In this document: piece by piece, positions 7,061 through 7,438 of the stretch
How positions within the stretch are numbered: the first letter of the stretch is position 1
Layout of the letters: each line of letters begins with the position of its first letter
DNA from: Oscillospiraceae bacterium
Lineage (GTDB): Bacteria > Bacillota > Clostridia > Oscillospirales > UBA929
Length of the DNA: 7,438 nucleotides
NCBI GenBank assembly: GCA_031258665.1
Contig: JAIRML010000161.1
Location: 1-7,438 of the forward strand
Direction of reading: 5' to 3'
Position numbers and translations under genes: made by a program
The notes under the pieces: generated by a model
The model's database searches: none
Told to the model about the DNA's origin: nothing
Seen by the model: the letters and a program-made list of their open reading frames with translations, nothing else

Positions 7061-7098
7061 AATTGCTGAATCGGCTGAATTGACTGCCGAATTGGCTG
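7061..7098 (+). repeat. Imperfect tandem duplication
   Basis: AATTGCTGAATCGGCTG (7061-7077) is followed immediately by AATTGACTGCCGAATTGGCTG (7078-7098). The two differ mainly by small insertions. This lies at the boundary between the Rpn remnant and the AT-rich spacer and may be a slippage or rearrangement scar. Confidence 0.4.
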
Positions 7099-7244
7099 CC
7101 ACCGATACACTGCCGAAATCAAAAGAGGATAGACCAGTTGACAACGGGATTGGGCGGACCGGACGCCTGTGTGGCACAGGAACCCGGTTCGCTCAATCTA
7201 TTTTTATATTTTGTGGAAGAAAATGGGGCTTTTTGGCGCTTTTT

Positions 7245-7262
7245 GAAAAGGTATACCTTTTC
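7245..7262. promoter_or_regulatory. Perfect 18-bp palindrome, copy 2 (candidate operator)
   Basis: GAAAAGGTATACCTTTTC is identical to 182-199. Read on the minus strand it is followed by AAAAAGCGCC, matching the right flank of copy 1 (AAAAGCGCGCC). The two copies are therefore in inverted orientation. It begins about 34 bases downstream of the transcription start predicted from the minus-strand promoter at 7303-7331, again placing the element in a 5' untranslated region. Confidence 0.5.
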
Positions 7263-7289
7263 GGCATGTAAATGGGATTGATGTTTTAC

Positions 7290-7301
7290 AAATACCAACT
7301 T
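7290..7301 (-). repeat. 12-bp direct repeat, copy 1 (at the minus-strand start site)
   Basis: AAATACCAACTT on the plus strand (AAGTTGGTATTT on the minus) lies immediately downstream of the TATAAT, covering the expected transcription start. The match to the copy at 7413-7424 extends to 15 of 16 on the minus strand (AAGTTGGTATTT, one differing base, TAA). Its position would suit an operator or initiation-region element. Confidence 0.5.
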
Positions 7302-7302
7302 C

Positions 7303-7331
7303 ATTATATCTCAAAATTTCCCCAAAGTCAA
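7303..7331 (-). promoter_or_regulatory. Near-consensus sigma-A promoter, minus strand
   Basis: On the minus strand TTGACT (7331-7326) is separated by exactly 17 bp from TATAAT (7308-7303). Only one of the 12 positions departs from TTGACA/TATAAT. Transcription would start near 7296 and run through palindrome copy 2 towards the Rpn remnant. It was probably the promoter of that gene before decay. It may still make a non-coding or truncated transcript, since no intact gene follows. Confidence 0.75.
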
Positions 7332-7412
7332 TAGATTATCATGAATTATTTTTGTGGTTTCATCCAATTTCACTTATATTTTAACAGTACAAAATCACAA
7401 AAAAGCCCTTAG

Positions 7413-7424
7413 AAATACCAACTT
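7413..7424 (-). repeat. 12-bp direct repeat, copy 2
   Basis: This is an exact copy of AAATACCAACTT, 123 bp to the right of copy 1 and in the same orientation. On the minus strand it is preceded by TATAGATTAAC, which could include a poor -10 element. It may mark a second, partly truncated promoter or an upstream operator half. Confidence 0.45.
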
Positions 7425-7438
7425 GTTAATCTATACCT

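Larger units (their letters stand above)
7031..7438. other. AT-rich gene-free spacer
   Basis: No convincing gene is present. Composition shifts sharply from the GC-rich coding region to AT-rich, most clearly after 7190. The stretch holds an imperfect duplication (7061-7098), two small inverted repeats (CCTGTG/CACAGG at 7166-7180 and GAACC/GGTTC at 7180-7190), the second palindrome copy, a minus-strand promoter and a 12-bp direct repeat pair. The last bases (CTATACCT) may belong to another element cut by the window edge. Confidence 0.6.

Noticed and set aside
6883..7122. 79-codon minus-strand frame across the Rpn remnant
   Set aside because: It reads the remnant in a third frame giving an Arg/Ala-rich sequence. 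The family-like residues are in the other two frames.
7138..7166. Perfect TTGACA on the plus strand as a promoter
   Set aside because: No -10-like hexamer lies 16-19 bp downstream; the region there reads GGACGC.
7160..7200. tRNA-like GGTTCG segment
   Set aside because: No acceptor, D or anticodon arms can be formed around it.
182..7262. The inverted palindromes as terminal inverted repeats of a 7-kb transposon
   Set aside because: They are internally palindromic, so orientation comes only from short flanks. No intact transposase lies between them, and no target-site duplication is visible outside them.
7119..7304. 61-codon minus-strand frame starting inside the -10 element
   Set aside because: Its ATG overlaps TATAAT, so it could not be on the transcript from that promoter. 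It has no ribosome binding site and no conserved pattern.

Overview
The window looks like chromosomal DNA from a GC-rich, plant-polysaccharide-degrading member of the Clostridia (Firmicutes), of the Oscillospiraceae or gut/rumen type. The basis is a Gram-positive-style ribosome binding site and signal peptide, a very large secreted modular glycoside hydrolase with a C-terminal module I associate with Clostridiales extracellular proteins, an Rpn-family nuclease remnant with the usual 'EGR' tail, and sigma-A-like promoters in AT-rich spacers. I cannot name the species.

Layout. Positions 1-585 carry no gene. They hold the end of a likely terminator from an upstream gene (1-36), a TATAAT-type promoter candidate inside an inverted repeat (130-177), a perfect 20-bp palindrome (181-200), a strong hairpin with a U-rich 3' arm (238-278, terminator or attenuator), and about 300 nt of GC-rich, repeat-bearing leader ending in a good Shine-Dalgarno. 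Positions 586-6387 are one gene: a 1933-residue exported protein with a GH127/DUF1680 (beta-L-arabinofuranosidase-type) catalytic module, followed by a long train of accessory beta-sandwich modules. These include three divergent copies of one concanavalin/LamG-like domain, one F5/8 type C (CBM32-like) domain and two Fn3-like domains, then a small helical segment and a C-terminal beta module. A strong intrinsic terminator follows at 6429-6472.

Beyond it, on the minus strand, lies a decayed Rpn/PD-(D/E)XK family gene (6536-7028) in two frames with an apparent internal deletion. Positions 7031-7438 are AT-rich and gene-free. They contain a near-consensus minus-strand promoter (7303-7331), a 12-bp direct repeat (7290 and 7413) and a second copy of the 18-bp palindrome (7245-7262).

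How the parts fit. The one intact gene is a stand-alone secreted enzyme, probably removing arabinofuranose-type residues from plant cell-wall glycans while its accessory domains hold it on substrate. The two palindrome copies sit just downstream of two inward-facing promoter candidates, and both are followed on the transcript strand by the same A-rich/GCGC flank. This is the most intriguing unexplained signal here and may be a shared operator or a dispersed repeat. I found no CRISPR array, tRNA, rRNA, intact transposase or recognisable riboswitch, and no clear sign of an entirely new multi-gene system.
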